64,000 bases of DNA from Modestobacter italicus (GTDB taxonomy: Bacteria; Actinomycetota; Actinomycetes; Mycobacteriales; Geodermatophilaceae). Each line of letters starts with the position of its first letter. Positions within the stretch are counted from its first letter, which is position 1. The notes beneath the pieces are model-generated. The model was given only the letters and a program-made list of their open reading frames with translations, made no database searches and was not told where the DNA came from. The translations under genes and the position numbers were made by a program. Shown in pieces: positions 17,283-25,540 of this stretch. The stretch spans positions 3,720,001 through 3,784,000 of the forward strand of contig NC_017955.1 of assembly GCF_000306785.1 (NCBI RefSeq), in the 5' to 3' direction.

Positions 17283-17933
17283 TCAGGCGGCAGTGAACCC
17301 GGCCCGGTCGACCTTGCGGTGGAAGCGCTCGCCGAGCTTGCCGCCCAGGACGGCGCCGATCAGGGTGACGACCAGGACCGCGGCCAGGGCGATGATCCCG
17401 GCGGTCGTGGCGGTGCCCTCGTCGACCGGGATGCGCGGCAGGTTCAGCTGGGAAAGCACGTTGTACTTCGAACCGGCCACGGCGCCGACGACCGCGAGGA
17501 CGACGACGACCAGCAGGCCGATCAGCCACACGGCCAGACCCTGCCGGGCACCGTCGAAGCGGGACATCCGCCCGGCGACGTAGCCACCGGCCAGGTAGGC
17601 GAGGAACAGCACGACCAGCAGGGCGATCCCGCCACCCAGGCCGATGCCGCCGGCGTTGGCGGTGGCCTCATCGGCCGAGGGGACACCCTGGGTCAGCCCG
17701 ATGGCGACGCCCGCGGCGGAGACCAGCGCGATCAGCAGCACGGCCAGGCCGTTCGCCGACAGCCAGCCGAAGAAGGCCGCGCCCCACTTGATGCCACCGA
17801 AGCGCTCGTGCTGCGCGGCGACGGCGTCCCGGGCGGCGCCCTTGCTGGCGCGGGCACCCTTGCCGGTCATGGCGTGCGACGTTGCCCTCTGAGCGCCGGT
17901 CGTACTCGCAGAATCCGGTGGCCTGGTGGCCAT
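17283..17933 (-). CDS. Four-helix membrane protein, unknown function
   Basis: The 216 residues have a Ser/Thr/Ala-rich cytoplasmic N terminus with 'HERFGGIKWGAAFFGWLSANG'. Four hydrophobic segments follow at about 48-75, 93-118, 130-152 and 172-196. The short C-terminal tail is basic (GERFHRKVDRAGF). Gly-rich helices such as 'LAYLAGGYVAGRMSRFDG' recall YrzE/TIGR04086-like membrane proteins, a weak resemblance. A GGAGGCACC ribosome-binding site precedes ATG 17933. It may share stress regulation with the DUF2382 gene upstream, but no matching promoter was found. Confidence 0.8.
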   Translation of the reverse strand: MATRPPDSASTTGAQRATSHAMTGKGARASKGAARDAVAAQHERFGGIKWGAAFFGWLSANGLAVLLIALVSAAGVAIGLTQGVPSADEATANAGGIGLGGGIALLVVLFLAYLAGGYVAGRMSRFDGARQGLAVWLIGLLVVVVLAVVGAVAGSKYNVLSQLNLPRIPVDEGTATTAGIIALAAVLVVTLIGAVLGGKLGERFHRKVDRAGFTAA

Positions 17934-18053
17934 GGTGCCTCCAAAGAGGGGAACTGGGGCAGCGCCGGTGGCGAGCTAACCGGACGGTCTGCCGATCGCG
18001 GGGCGTGCTTGCCCAGCCGGTCGCCGGTGATCGCGATCAGCTGGATGGACGGG

Positions 18054-18083
18054 ACGGAGGGGCCGGTCGCCCGGCCCCTCCGT
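18054..18083 (-). terminator. Strong hairpin after the DUF2382 gene
   Basis: A perfect 13-bp stem (18054-18066 with 18071-18083) and a 4-base TCGC loop lies 5 bases past the stop of the 18089 gene. It has no U-tract, which is usual in high-GC actinobacteria. Confidence 0.8.
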
Positions 18084-18088
18084 CTGAT

Positions 18089-18919
18089 TCAGCGCTTGCG
18101 GTTGATGTCCGTGACGCCGTCCGTGTCGGCCTCGATCTGCTCCTTGCGGACCGTGTCGGTGACCGTCTCCTGCTCGGTGACGGTGTCGACGTCCAGCCGG
18201 ACGCGCTCGACCGGGACGGCCTCCTTGGCCACCACGGGGCGCTCGGCGTGCAGGATCACCTCGTGCTCCTCCTCGGAGATGGCCGGGCCGTCGAGGGCGT
18301 TGCCGACGTTGGCGTCGGTGATCGGCTCGCGCTCGATCCGGACCTCCTCGTGGGAGACCGGGACCGTGGTCGTCACGTTCTCGGTGACGACGTACTTGCG
18401 CAGGCGGGCGCGGCCGGCCTCGACGGTCTGCGTGCCGACGCGGAGCTGCTCCTCGGAGCGGGTCATCGCGTTGTCGGTGGTCGGGCCGGAGGTGTCGTGG
18501 CCGACGGTGCCGTGGCGGTTGGTGTCGGTGTCGGTCCGCGTGGTGTCCGTGTCGGTGTACCCGGCGGTGCGCGTGGTGTCGGTGTCGGTGTAGCCGGCGG
18601 TGCCGGTGCCCACGCCGTAGTAGCGGTAGAGCTCCTCCTCCTCGGCGGGGGAGAGGTGGCCGGAGTCGGCGTCGATGCGGGGGGCGTCCTTGACCTTGGC
18701 CTTGTCGTAGGGGACGCGTAGCGTGCCGTCGGCGACGGTGGCGTCGGCCAGCGGGACGAAGGTCTCCTTGTTGCCGAACAGGCCGGTGCTGACGGTGGCC
18801 CACTCGGGGCTGCCGGTCTGGTCGTCCAGGTAGACCTGGCCGACCTTGCCGAGCTTGTCGCCGTCGCTGTCCACGGCGTTGCTGCCGATGATGGCGCTGA
18901 TGTCCTGCTGGGTGATCAT
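18089..18919 (-). CDS. PRC-barrel plus DUF2382 (YsnF/AvaK-type) stress protein
   Basis: ATG 18919 (276 residues) is chosen over longer starts because AGGAGGAG lies just upstream and the paralogue at 22116 starts identically. An N-terminal PRC-barrel-like domain (about 1-85) has 'GDKLGKVGQVYLDDQTGSPEWATV' and 'LRVPYDKAKVKDAP'. A Thr/Asp-rich repetitive linker spans about 95-150. The DUF2382 domain (about 155-265) has 'TRSEEQLRVGTQTVEAGRARL' and 'VPVSHEEVRIEREP'. Family members are general-stress proteins of unknown biochemistry. Expression is probably driven by the sigma-B-like site at 19002-19026. Confidence 0.9.
   Translation of the reverse strand: MITQQDISAIIGSNAVDSDGDKLGKVGQVYLDDQTGSPEWATVSTGLFGNKETFVPLADATVADGTLRVPYDKAKVKDAPRIDADSGHLSPAEEEELYRYYGVGTGTAGYTDTDTTRTAGYTDTDTTRTDTDTNRHGTVGHDTSGPTTDNAMTRSEEQLRVGTQTVEAGRARLRKYVVTENVTTTVPVSHEEVRIEREPITDANVGNALDGPAISEEEHEVILHAERPVVAKEAVPVERVRLDVDTVTEQETVTDTVRKEQIEADTDGVTDINRKR
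18490..18605 (-). repeat. 33-bp tandem repeat in the DUF2382 linker
   Basis: The linker encodes 'AGYTDTDTTRT' twice, followed by a shorter TDTDTNR unit. The underlying DNA is a near-perfect tandem 33-mer (about 18520-18600). The paralogue at 22116 lacks it. Slippage here would change linker length without a frameshift. Confidence 0.7.
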
Positions 18920-19001
18920 GGGCGTCTCCTCCTGCGTGTTGATGATCTGCGTTAGGTGGCTGAAGGTCTCGCCGTGCTGCGCGTTGACCGCCGGATTGCT
19001 T

Positions 19002-19026
19002 GTGCCCGCTTGTTTACGACGTAAAC
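19002..19026 (-). promoter_or_regulatory. Sigma-B/SigF-like promoter with palindromic -35 (GTTT-N15-GGGCAC)
   Basis: On the minus strand GTTT (19026-19023) is followed after 15 bases by GGGCAC (19007-19002), close to the GTTT-N14-17-GGGTAT consensus of actinobacterial SigB/SigF. The -35 lies in a perfect palindrome GTTTACGACGTAAAC (19012-19026). The -10 end is 83 bases from the 18919 start. The same arrangement precedes the paralogous gene. Confidence 0.75.
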
Positions 19027-19072
19027 GGAGGTTGTTCGAGAGCTGACAGCCTGTGCGATTCCGCTTCGCCAC

Positions 19073-19843
19073 CGGGCGATAGTCCCTCGGGCGAGGTCAT
19101 CGACAGCCCCGGCCGAGGTCGGCGACTCAACAGCCGCCCAGCTGGTCCAGTCACTGTCTGCAGAGCGTTTTCGAAGTCCACGGCCGACTTGTCCAGCCAC
19201 TGCAGCCGCTGGGTTCGCAGCAGGCGGGGCTACCCGAGTGCAGCCCGCCGTCAGCGCCAGCCCCCGCGCGCGCCGACGACCCACTCGTCAACACCCACTG
19301 TCCCAACGAAACCGAGCCTCGTGGACGTCCTCAACGACGCCCCGGCAGCCTCGTGCTGCAGGACATGGCGGGCGTCAACGGCATCGCCGGCATCCTGGCC
19401 ATCGGCCCCACCGACTCAAGGACCCATGACGCTTCTCCGGTCAACGTCAGCCATGCCGACCCGCTACATCGACCGGTCGCAACGCACTCGCGGCGGTGAG
19501 GCTGTGGCGAGCGTCACGATCGACCAGGTCGCTGGTTCCGCGGCCGACAGAGTGGACCCAAGGAAGACCGTCTACGGCACCGTCTGGTGGGTCCTGCGCA
19601 CCGTCATCGTGACGATACTGGCCGTACGTGCCCGGCCGCTGCGCTCCATCTGGCTGGCGCCGAAGGCCGTGGCGCTCTACGCCGCCCCACCATCGATGGC
19701 CTACGGCAGGGACCGTGTAGGTCTGCAAGACGGCTACGTCGTCTACGTCCTCTTCAAGACCCCGCCATCGACGCCCTCACCTACCAGTTCGTCCTAGCCT
19801 GTCCACGTTGCTCACCGTCTCGCCTGAGCGTCCCTGGCGGTCC
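19073..19843. other. 770-base region without a supported gene
   Basis: No reading frame here looks like a gene with confidence. A plus-strand frame (about 19429-19797) contains a hydrophobic run 'TVWWVLRTVIVTILAVRARPLRSIW', but codon use and ends are unconvincing. It may be a decayed membrane-protein fragment next to the IS3 insertion. Confidence 0.35.
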
Positions 19844-19914
19844 ATGGGGACTGCCCAGGGTTCGGTTGACTCCTTGCCTGTGAGACCTCGGGTCTCGCTG
19901 GAAGGATCAGCATC

Positions 19915-20223
19915 GTGCCCAAGCCGTTCCCCAAGGAGTTCCGGCGGGACGTGATCGCGGTGGCCCGGCAGGGCGACCAGTCGATCGCGCAGGTCGCCAA
20001 GAGCTTTGGGATCTCTGAGTCCTGCCTGCAACGCTGGCTGAAGATCGCCGACCGCGACGACGGCCTCACCACCGGGACGTCCTCGATGTCCACCTCGAGC
20101 GCCGGCCTCGACCTGGAGGCCGAGAACCGCGAGCTGCGCAAGCGAGCCAAGCAGCTGGAGCAGGAGAACGAGATCCTGCGCCGGGCGACCGCGTACTTCG
20201 CCCGCGACGTGCTCCCAAAATGA
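19915..20223 (+). CDS. IS3-family OrfA (transposase HTH subunit)
   Basis: The 102 residues have an N-terminal HTH ('PKEFRRDVIAVARQGDQSIAQVAKSFGISESCLQRWLKIA') and a C-terminal leucine-zipper coiled coil ('LDLEAENRELRKRAKQLEQENEILRRATAYFARD'). Both are diagnostic of IS3 OrfA. The stop TGA at 20221-20223 sits in AAAATGATG, where OrfB begins one frame back. A -1 slip on the A-run would give the OrfAB fusion transposase. GTG at 19915 is the start. Confidence 0.92.
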   Translation: MPKPFPKEFRRDVIAVARQGDQSIAQVAKSFGISESCLQRWLKIADRDDGLTTGTSSMSTSSAGLDLEAENRELRKRAKQLEQENEILRRATAYFARDVLPK

Positions 20224-21087
20224 TGTACCCGCTGGTCCAAGACCTCGCCGCCGAGAAGATCCCTGTCGCGGTGACCTGCCGGGTGCTCGGCTTCTCCAAG
20301 CAGGCGTTCTACAAGTGGCAGGCCAATCCGGTGAGCCAGCGCGATTGGGACGACGCGCACCTGATCAATGCCGCGATCGACATCCACCACGACGACCCAG
20401 AGTTCGGCTACCGGTTCATCGCCGACGAGCTCGCCGGCCAGGGTCTGCGGGCCTCGCGCAACCGGGTCAACCGGCTCTGCTCGTCGCAGCGGCTGTGGTC
20501 GGTGCACTCGCGCAAGCGCGGGCTCAATCGCAAGCCTGGACCGCCGGTGCACGACGATCTCGTGCTGCGCGACTTCACCGCCGAAGCGCCCAACGAGCTG
20601 TGGCTCACCGACATCACCGAGCACCCCACCGCCGAGGGCAAGCTCTACCTCTGCGCGGTCAAAGACGCCTGCTCCAAGCGGATCGTCGGCTACTCCATCG
20701 ACGCCCGGATGACATCCGAGCTGGCGGTCAACGCGCTGGCCAACGCCCTACGCGCTGCGCAGTGGCGTCGGCACGATCGTGCATTCCGACCGCGGCAGCC
20801 AATTCCGCTCCCACGCCTACGTCAGAGCCCTGCGCGACGCCCAGTTGCGCGGCTCGATGGGCCGGGTCGGTGCCTGCGCGGACAACGCCGCCATGGAGTC
20901 GTTCTTCAGCCTGCTGCAGAAGAACGTGCTGAACCGCCAGCGCTGGGCCACCCGCGAGGAGCTACGCCTGGCGATCGTCGTCGTCTGGATCGAGAAGACC
21001 TACCACCGCCGCCGGCGCCAAGACACCCTCGGCCGCATGACCCCCATCGAGTTCGAGACACTGACCCAAGCCGCTCACGCGGCCTGA
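20220..21087 (+). pseudogene. IS3-family OrfB (DDE integrase subunit), frameshifted
   Basis: The first part carries the HTH_21-type region and the first catalytic Asp (ELWLTDITEHP), with 'LYLCAVKDACSKRIVGYSID'. At about 20757-20761 the frame shifts by one base. The second Asp (HSDRGSQFRS) and the catalytic Glu (NAAMESFFSLLQKN) then follow in another frame, ending at 21087. All three DDE residues survive, so the damage is one base. Without correction no active transposase is made. Confidence 0.88.
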
Positions 21088-21185
21088 TCGCCCCTACCAA
21101 TCAGAGTCAACTGAAGTGTGGGCAGTCCCATGTGGGTGATGACCTGACATCGGCAGGAACGCATCAGCTATGGAAAGCCTCAGGT

Positions 21186-21437
21186 ATGGCGTCGTTCGGC
21201 AGCCAGCCCTTCGAGCATGTGCTGCAGTGTGGCGTGCCCCTTGGAGATAGACGGCTGCTCACTGCCCTCCCGAGAGGTGCGCACCCCGGTCACCACCTGA
21301 TCTGTGGTCGATGCTCCTCGATTCTGGTGTGGGATCAGTGCCCCATGGAACCGCCGGCACCGCTCCTGCAGTGCAACAGGTGCAACACAGTCAACGACCC
21401 CGCGGAGGTGCAAGGCGGTCGCGCCTCCAACAGGTGA
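21186..21437 (+). CDS. Small zinc-ribbon-like protein (paralogue of 46589-46792)
   Basis: The 83-residue product carries two Cys pairs: 'LICGRCSSIL' and 'LLQCNRCNTVND', plus 'QCPMEPPAP' between them. This fits a zinc-ribbon with CxxC...CxxC. A near-copy at 46589-46792 shares 'RRLLTxLPRGxHxGHxLxCGxCS', 'CPMxPPAPxLxCxxC' and 'NDP'. ATG 21186 lies 57 bases past the IS3 right end, so part of its promoter may have been displaced by the insertion. Function unknown. Confidence 0.62.
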   Translation: MASFGSQPFEHVLQCGVPLGDRRLLTALPRGAHPGHHLICGRCSSILVWDQCPMEPPAPLLQCNRCNTVNDPAEVQGGRASNR

Positions 21438-21561
21438 CTCAAGGGCTCGTCGATGCGGAGTGCGACAGCCGCCTCCGTCGCCCGTGGACGTCGGTCACGG
21501 CGTGACCTGTCCGTGAGGAGACTCAACGCCTGGCGAGGCTGATACGACCGTCCCCCTGACA

Positions 21562-21855
21562 TCAGGGACGTGGACGCATGTCGGCGGCGTCAGCCAGGAC
21601 CTGCCGGCCGGCGTCGGTGACCTCGAAAACCTCACCGCGCCTTCGACGCACACGCACCGCCGACTCAATGAGCAACAGGGACTGCAGGCTGCGGAACTCT
21701 GCGGCCAGGTGCACACGCCGTATCACCCATCGCCGGTGTGGCCGCTTGGCGTTCGGCCTTGGACACACCTCGTCCAAGAGGCTTTGCGAGCTCCTCGGCC
21801 TTGGCGATCGGGCCAGCGCGGCCAGGAGCAGCCAACCCTCCAGCTGCAGCTCCAC
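21562..21855 (-). CDS. Small winged-helix-like protein, unknown
   Basis: The 97-residue product ends with 'FRSLQSLLLIESAVRVRRRRGEVFEVTDAGRQVLADAADM'. This resembles the wing and last helix of a PadR- or MarR-type winged helix ('...VTDAGRxxL'). The N-terminal half is basic and less convincing. It could be the C-terminal remnant of a larger regulator. Confidence 0.45.
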   Translation of the reverse strand: MELQLEGWLLLAALARSPRPRSSQSLLDEVCPRPNAKRPHRRWVIRRVHLAAEFRSLQSLLLIESAVRVRRRRGEVFEVTDAGRQVLADAADMRPRP

Positions 21856-22011
21856 GTCAGGAACCTTGACACATGCCGACGTCTGACAGAAGGTCGCCCA
21901 CCATTGAGTGAGGACCTTCTGGTGAGCAACTCAGCGAGGGGCGCGAACTGTTGGCCGCGTCAGGGTCGATCTGCCGTCCAGTAGCGTCACGCCGTCTCGC
22001 CACCCGCCGTC

Positions 22012-22036
22012 GTTTACGCCGTAAACACCAGGGCAT
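22012..22036 (+). promoter_or_regulatory. Sigma-B/SigF-like promoter with palindromic -35 (GTTT-N15-GGGCAT)
   Basis: GTTT (22012-22015), 15 bases, then GGGCAT (22031-22036). The -35 sits in the perfect palindrome GTTTACGCCGTAAAC (22012-22026). The -10 ends 80 bases before ATG 22116. Sequence, spacing and leader length nearly match the site at 19002-19026. Confidence 0.75.
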
Positions 22037-22115
22037 CTTCCGGACTGTCCATCGTCGCGTCGACTGTTCCACTCGACGGTCGAAGAGCCCTGAGGCACCC
22101 CTGGAGGAACCCGAC

Positions 22116-22919
22116 ATGATCGATCCTGCTGCCGCTGGCCGAATTCTCGGCATCGACGCTGTTGATCCTGACGGCCGGCGTCTGGGGCAGGTGGCGCAGG
22201 TGTACCTCGACGACCGGACTGGCCGTCCCGAGTGGGCGGCGGTCCTCGCCGGACCGTTCGGTACTCAGGCCGCCATCGTTCCGCTGACTCAAGCCGAGTT
22301 GATGGGCAGCAGCCTCCGCGTCCCCTACGACAAGGCCACCATCGATGACGCTCCGCGAGTCGACATGGACCACGGCCAACTGACGCCCGAGGACGAAACC
22401 GGCTTGCACGCCTACTACGGGATCCGTGACGGACTGGCCGCTGAGAGCAGCCGTGGGACCGGGACCGGTCCCAGCACCACGGCCGATTCCATCGGTCCGG
22501 ACGGCACCGGCCACCCCGCTGGTCACGCGACGATGACCCGGTCAGAGGAACAACTGCAGGTCAGCACTCAGTGGGTTCAGACCGAGCGCGTTCGCGTGCG
22601 GAAGGTGATCGTCACCGAAGACGTGACCGTGACCGTGCCGGTCTCGCATGAGGAGATCCGCGTCGAACGCGAACCGGTCACCGGGGAATCTCCTATGGAG
22701 ACATCAGGTCCGTCCGCCCCGCACAGCGAGCAGCGCGAGTTCGTCTTGTACGCCCAGCGACCCGTGGTGACGACCGAGATCGTTCCGGTGGAGCGCGTGC
22801 GGCTGAACACCGTGACGGTCACCGAAGCACAGACGGTCAGCGATTCGCTGCGCAAGGAGCAGATCACGGTCGATACCGACCTGCCCCCCGGCCCGGACCT
22901 CAACGTCGGTCTCCACTGA
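22116..22919 (+). CDS. PRC-barrel plus DUF2382 stress protein (second copy)
   Basis: The 267-residue protein has the same order as the 18089 gene. A PRC-barrel-like domain (about 1-85, 'GRRLGQVAQVYLDDRTGRPEWAAV', 'LRVPYDKATIDDAPR') leads to a Ser/Gly/Thr linker without tandem repeats. DUF2382 follows (about 140-260, 'TRSEEQLQVSTQWVQTERVRVRKVIVTEDVTVTVPVSHEEIRVEREP'). GGAGGAACCC precedes ATG 22116. It is oriented away from the first copy across the IS3 element. The two look like an old duplication kept under one regulator. Confidence 0.9.
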   Translation: MIDPAAAGRILGIDAVDPDGRRLGQVAQVYLDDRTGRPEWAAVLAGPFGTQAAIVPLTQAELMGSSLRVPYDKATIDDAPRVDMDHGQLTPEDETGLHAYYGIRDGLAAESSRGTGTGPSTTADSIGPDGTGHPAGHATMTRSEEQLQVSTQWVQTERVRVRKVIVTEDVTVTVPVSHEEIRVEREPVTGESPMETSGPSAPHSEQREFVLYAQRPVVTTEIVPVERVRLNTVTVTEAQTVSDSLRKEQITVDTDLPPGPDLNVGLH

Positions 22920-23564
22920 CCTCAAGATCGTCCCGCGCCTGCGCAGATGATCGACCAAGGTTTCTTGGCTGAGCGCATCGGCCAACGCGGCGACCCGGGA
23001 CCCCGCGTTTCCGCCCTCAACCGTGACCGGTCAGCGCACCGCGACCGGGATCTTGTCCTCGGTCACCTCCCCGCCGCCTCGGCCACAAGGGGACAGAGCG
23101 AGCCCGCCGTTACGCAGGTGCATGTCGCGCTGGCTCGGTGGTCAGCAACAGAGCAACACTTCCGGGTTCGCCGGATTGGCTCGCGCAGTATTGCGGTAGA
23201 GGCTCGTTGAGCGACAGGAACGGGCTGGTCCCCGGCAGACGACCTCGCACTGAAGGACGCGGGCCGGCCGGCTGAAGCGGGCAGTCGACACGGTGTGAAG
23301 TCGTGGCCTCAGCTTCTGCGAGATCCGGGAAGCGATTCCGGTAGTATTCGGCGCAACCGCAGGGGGCTGCCGGCCAGACGTCAGGCACCATGACAACGTC
23401 ATCGGCCGCACGGCGGTCCATCAGTAGCTGGTTCCTGCGCGGAGTCACCCACTGGCGCCATCCGGCTCAAGTCACATCCGAGAACAAGCCGCAACGCGAC
23501 ATCAAGTGGGACGTCTCACCTGTCCGCCGCCGCGATTGAACCAGCGTGGACTGCGGTACGGGTG
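22920..23564. other. 645-base gap with one weak ORF
   Basis: The best candidate is a minus-strand frame 23110-23448 (112 residues). Its middle, 'PCGCAEYYRNRFPDLAEAEATTSHRVDCPLQP', has a C-x-C...H..DC pattern that could be real, but the ends look random. No other feature was found. Confidence 0.35.
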
Positions 23565-24257
23565 TCAGCCTTCGACGGGGACCAGGCCAATCCGGTGCGC
23601 AAGGACGACGGCCTGCACGCGGTCCCGCAGGGACAGCTTGGTCAGGATGCGCGACACGAAGGTCTTGACCGTCTCCGGGCTCAGCACCAGTTCGGTGGCG
23701 ATCTCCGCGTTGGACAGCCCGGCGGCCACCAGCCGCAGCACCTCCACCTCTCGCGGGGTCAGCGCGGCGATAGCTGCCGGCAGGACTTCCTCCGCCGGCG
23801 CTGGAGCACGCACCCGGTCGCCAAAGTGGCCGACCAGGCCGCGGGTGACCGCCGGGGCCAGCAGCGCTTCCCCGGCCGCGACCGTGCGCACGGCCGCGAC
23901 CAGTTCGGCCGGGCGGGCGTCTTTGAGCAGGAAACCGCTGGCGCCGGCCCGAAGCGCCTCGTAGACGTATTCGTCGAGGTGGAATGTGGTCACCACCAGG
24001 ACCTTCACCGGCTCGGCGACGCCGGGCCCGGCGAGCCGGCGGGTCGCCTCGATGCCGTCGAGGACCGGCATGCGGATGTCCATCACCACGACGTCGGGGC
24101 GCAGCTCCTGGGCCAGAGTGACCGCCGCGCCGCCGTCGGCGGCCTCGCCGACCACCTCGAGGCAGGGGTCGGCGCCCAGGATGGTGACGTAGCCACCGCG
24201 CACCAGGGCCTGGTCATCGCAGACCAGCACCCGCACCGGTCCGTCGTGGGAGGTCAC
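23565..24257 (-). CDS. NarL/LuxR-family response regulator
   Basis: GTG 24257 overlaps the kinase stop and gives 230 residues. The receiver domain has acidic residues D14/D15, phospho-acceptor D60 (VVVMDIRMP), T90 and K112 (GFLLKDA), all intact. The C-terminal LuxR HTH reads 'LTPREVEVLRLVAAGLSNAEIATELVLSPETVKTFVSRIL'. It is the partner of the kinase at 24254-25540. A decayed cousin of this system lies at 37170-38345. Target genes are unknown; the CPBP protease heading the operon may be linked to the signal. Confidence 0.93.
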   Translation of the reverse strand: MTSHDGPVRVLVCDDQALVRGGYVTILGADPCLEVVGEAADGGAAVTLAQELRPDVVVMDIRMPVLDGIEATRRLAGPGVAEPVKVLVVTTFHLDEYVYEALRAGASGFLLKDARPAELVAAVRTVAAGEALLAPAVTRGLVGHFGDRVRAPAPAEEVLPAAIAALTPREVEVLRLVAAGLSNAEIATELVLSPETVKTFVSRILTKLSLRDRVQAVVLAHRIGLVPVEG

Positions 24258-25540
24258 CGGGCCTCGCCCGCGGGGATGTGCGCGCGGACGGTGAAGCCGC
24301 CACCGGGTCCTGGGCCGGCCGCCAGCTGACCGCCGAGGACGCCGACGCGCTCCCGCAGCCCGGTCAGCCCCCGCCCGGAGCTGGGCCACAGGTCTTCCTG
24401 GAGCGGGACGTCTCGTTCTGCGGCGTCCGGAGTCCCGGTGCTGACCTGCACGTCGACAGCGTCGGGCCGATGGTCGACCCGGACGAGGACGGGAGCGCCG
24501 GCGGCGTGCTTGAGCGCGTTGGTGAGGCCTTCCTGCACCACGCGGTAGGTGGCGAGCCGGACCCCGGCGGCCAGCTGTTGCGGCGCGCCGTTCTCGACCA
24601 GCTCGACCTGCTGGCCCGCTGCCCGGGCTCGGTCCACGAGCTCGGACACGGTGTGCACGGCAGGTGAGCGGTCCGCGTCGGGAACCGGTGCTCCGGTGTC
24701 CGGGGATGAGTTCAGGACGCCGAGCAGGTGCCGGAGGTCGGTCATCGCCGCGCGCCCGGTCTCGCTGATGGTGGCGAGCGACGTCGCGGTCCGGGTCGGC
24801 TCGACGTCGAGCAGGTACTGCGCTGCGTCGGCTTGGACGACCATGGCGGTGACGTGGTGGGTGACGACGTCGTGCAGCTCGTGGGCGATCCGGACCCGCT
24901 CCGCGATCACGGCCTGCTGCGCTTCCGACCGTCGGCGGGCGGCCTCCTGCTGCACGCGGGATCGCATCCACGCCCCGGCACCCCATGCCACGACCAGGAC
25001 CGGGTAGAAGGTGGTGAGGCTCAGCAGGCTCTCCGGCGAACCGCTGATCTGCAGCGCGCAGGCGAGCAGCGCGTAGGCCGCGGTCGCCGCCGCAGCCGCC
25101 GTCCACCGGTGGGAGCGCAGGTGTGCCCCGGCGCTGTAGAGGGCCACGTACAGGCCCAGCCCGGCGGGCGTCGCGGGGTAGCCGGCCAGCTGATGGAGAG
25201 AGAAGGCTGCGACGACCACTGCCAGGCAACTGGCCGGGGAGCTACGGCGAACCACGAGCGGCAGGCACTGAGCGAGGACCAGCAGCACGCCGACGGCGTC
25301 CAGCCCGCGCGCGGAAAGCTCACCGAGCTGGACCCCGATGGCGTCAGACCCGGGCACGAAGGCAAGGGCAACGAGCAGCGCGGCCAGGGCGCCGTCCTGG
25401 GCATGGCAGCCCGCCCATCCCGTCCTCGGCACCGCCCGAGGGTAGAGCCGGGACTGGGCGAACTGCGCCACCCGCGCACGACACACGCCCAGGCCAGCCA
25501 GTGGTGGGAGGCCCGGGGGCAGCGCGAACCGGGGGGTCAT
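24254..25540 (-). CDS. NarL-type sensor histidine kinase (HisKA_3)
   Basis: The 428 residues overlap both neighbours (ATGA at 25537-25540; stop/start at 24254-24257). Several N-terminal membrane helices (about 40-190) are followed by the HisKA_3 box 'ERVRIAHELHDVVTHHVTAM' with the phosphorylated His. The ATPase has an N-box 'VVQEGLTNALKHA' and a G-box 'GRGLTGLRERV'. No extracellular sensor domain is visible, so it probably senses the membrane or a partner protein. The translationally coupled CPBP protein is the obvious candidate. Confidence 0.92.
   Translation of the reverse strand: MTPRFALPPGLPPLAGLGVCRARVAQFAQSRLYPRAVPRTGWAGCHAQDGALAALLVALAFVPGSDAIGVQLGELSARGLDAVGVLLVLAQCLPLVVRRSSPASCLAVVVAAFSLHQLAGYPATPAGLGLYVALYSAGAHLRSHRWTAAAAATAAYALLACALQISGSPESLLSLTTFYPVLVVAWGAGAWMRSRVQQEAARRRSEAQQAVIAERVRIAHELHDVVTHHVTAMVVQADAAQYLLDVEPTRTATSLATISETGRAAMTDLRHLLGVLNSSPDTGAPVPDADRSPAVHTVSELVDRARAAGQQVELVENGAPQQLAAGVRLATYRVVQEGLTNALKHAAGAPVLVRVDHRPDAVDVQVSTGTPDAAERDVPLQEDLWPSSGRGLTGLRERVGVLGGQLAAGPGPGGGFTVRAHIPAGEAR

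Larger units (their letters stand above)
19847..21129 (+). mobile_element. IS3-family insertion sequence, complete ends
   Basis: The 1283-bp element begins GGGACTGCCCA and ends with its reverse complement. Homology between the ends extends inward (a 'GTTGACTC' word in both arms). It is flanked by a 3-bp ATG duplication (19844-19846 and 21130-21132). It encodes orfA and a -1-frame orfB. TSD size, length and gene order fit the IS3 family. The orfB frameshift means it is probably immobile unless the base is a sequencing error. Confidence 0.9.

Noticed and set aside
21951..22115. Longer start for the second DUF2382 gene
   Set aside because: The extra 55 codons would cover the promoter palindrome at 22012-22036; ATG 22116 has GGAGGA and matches the paralogue.
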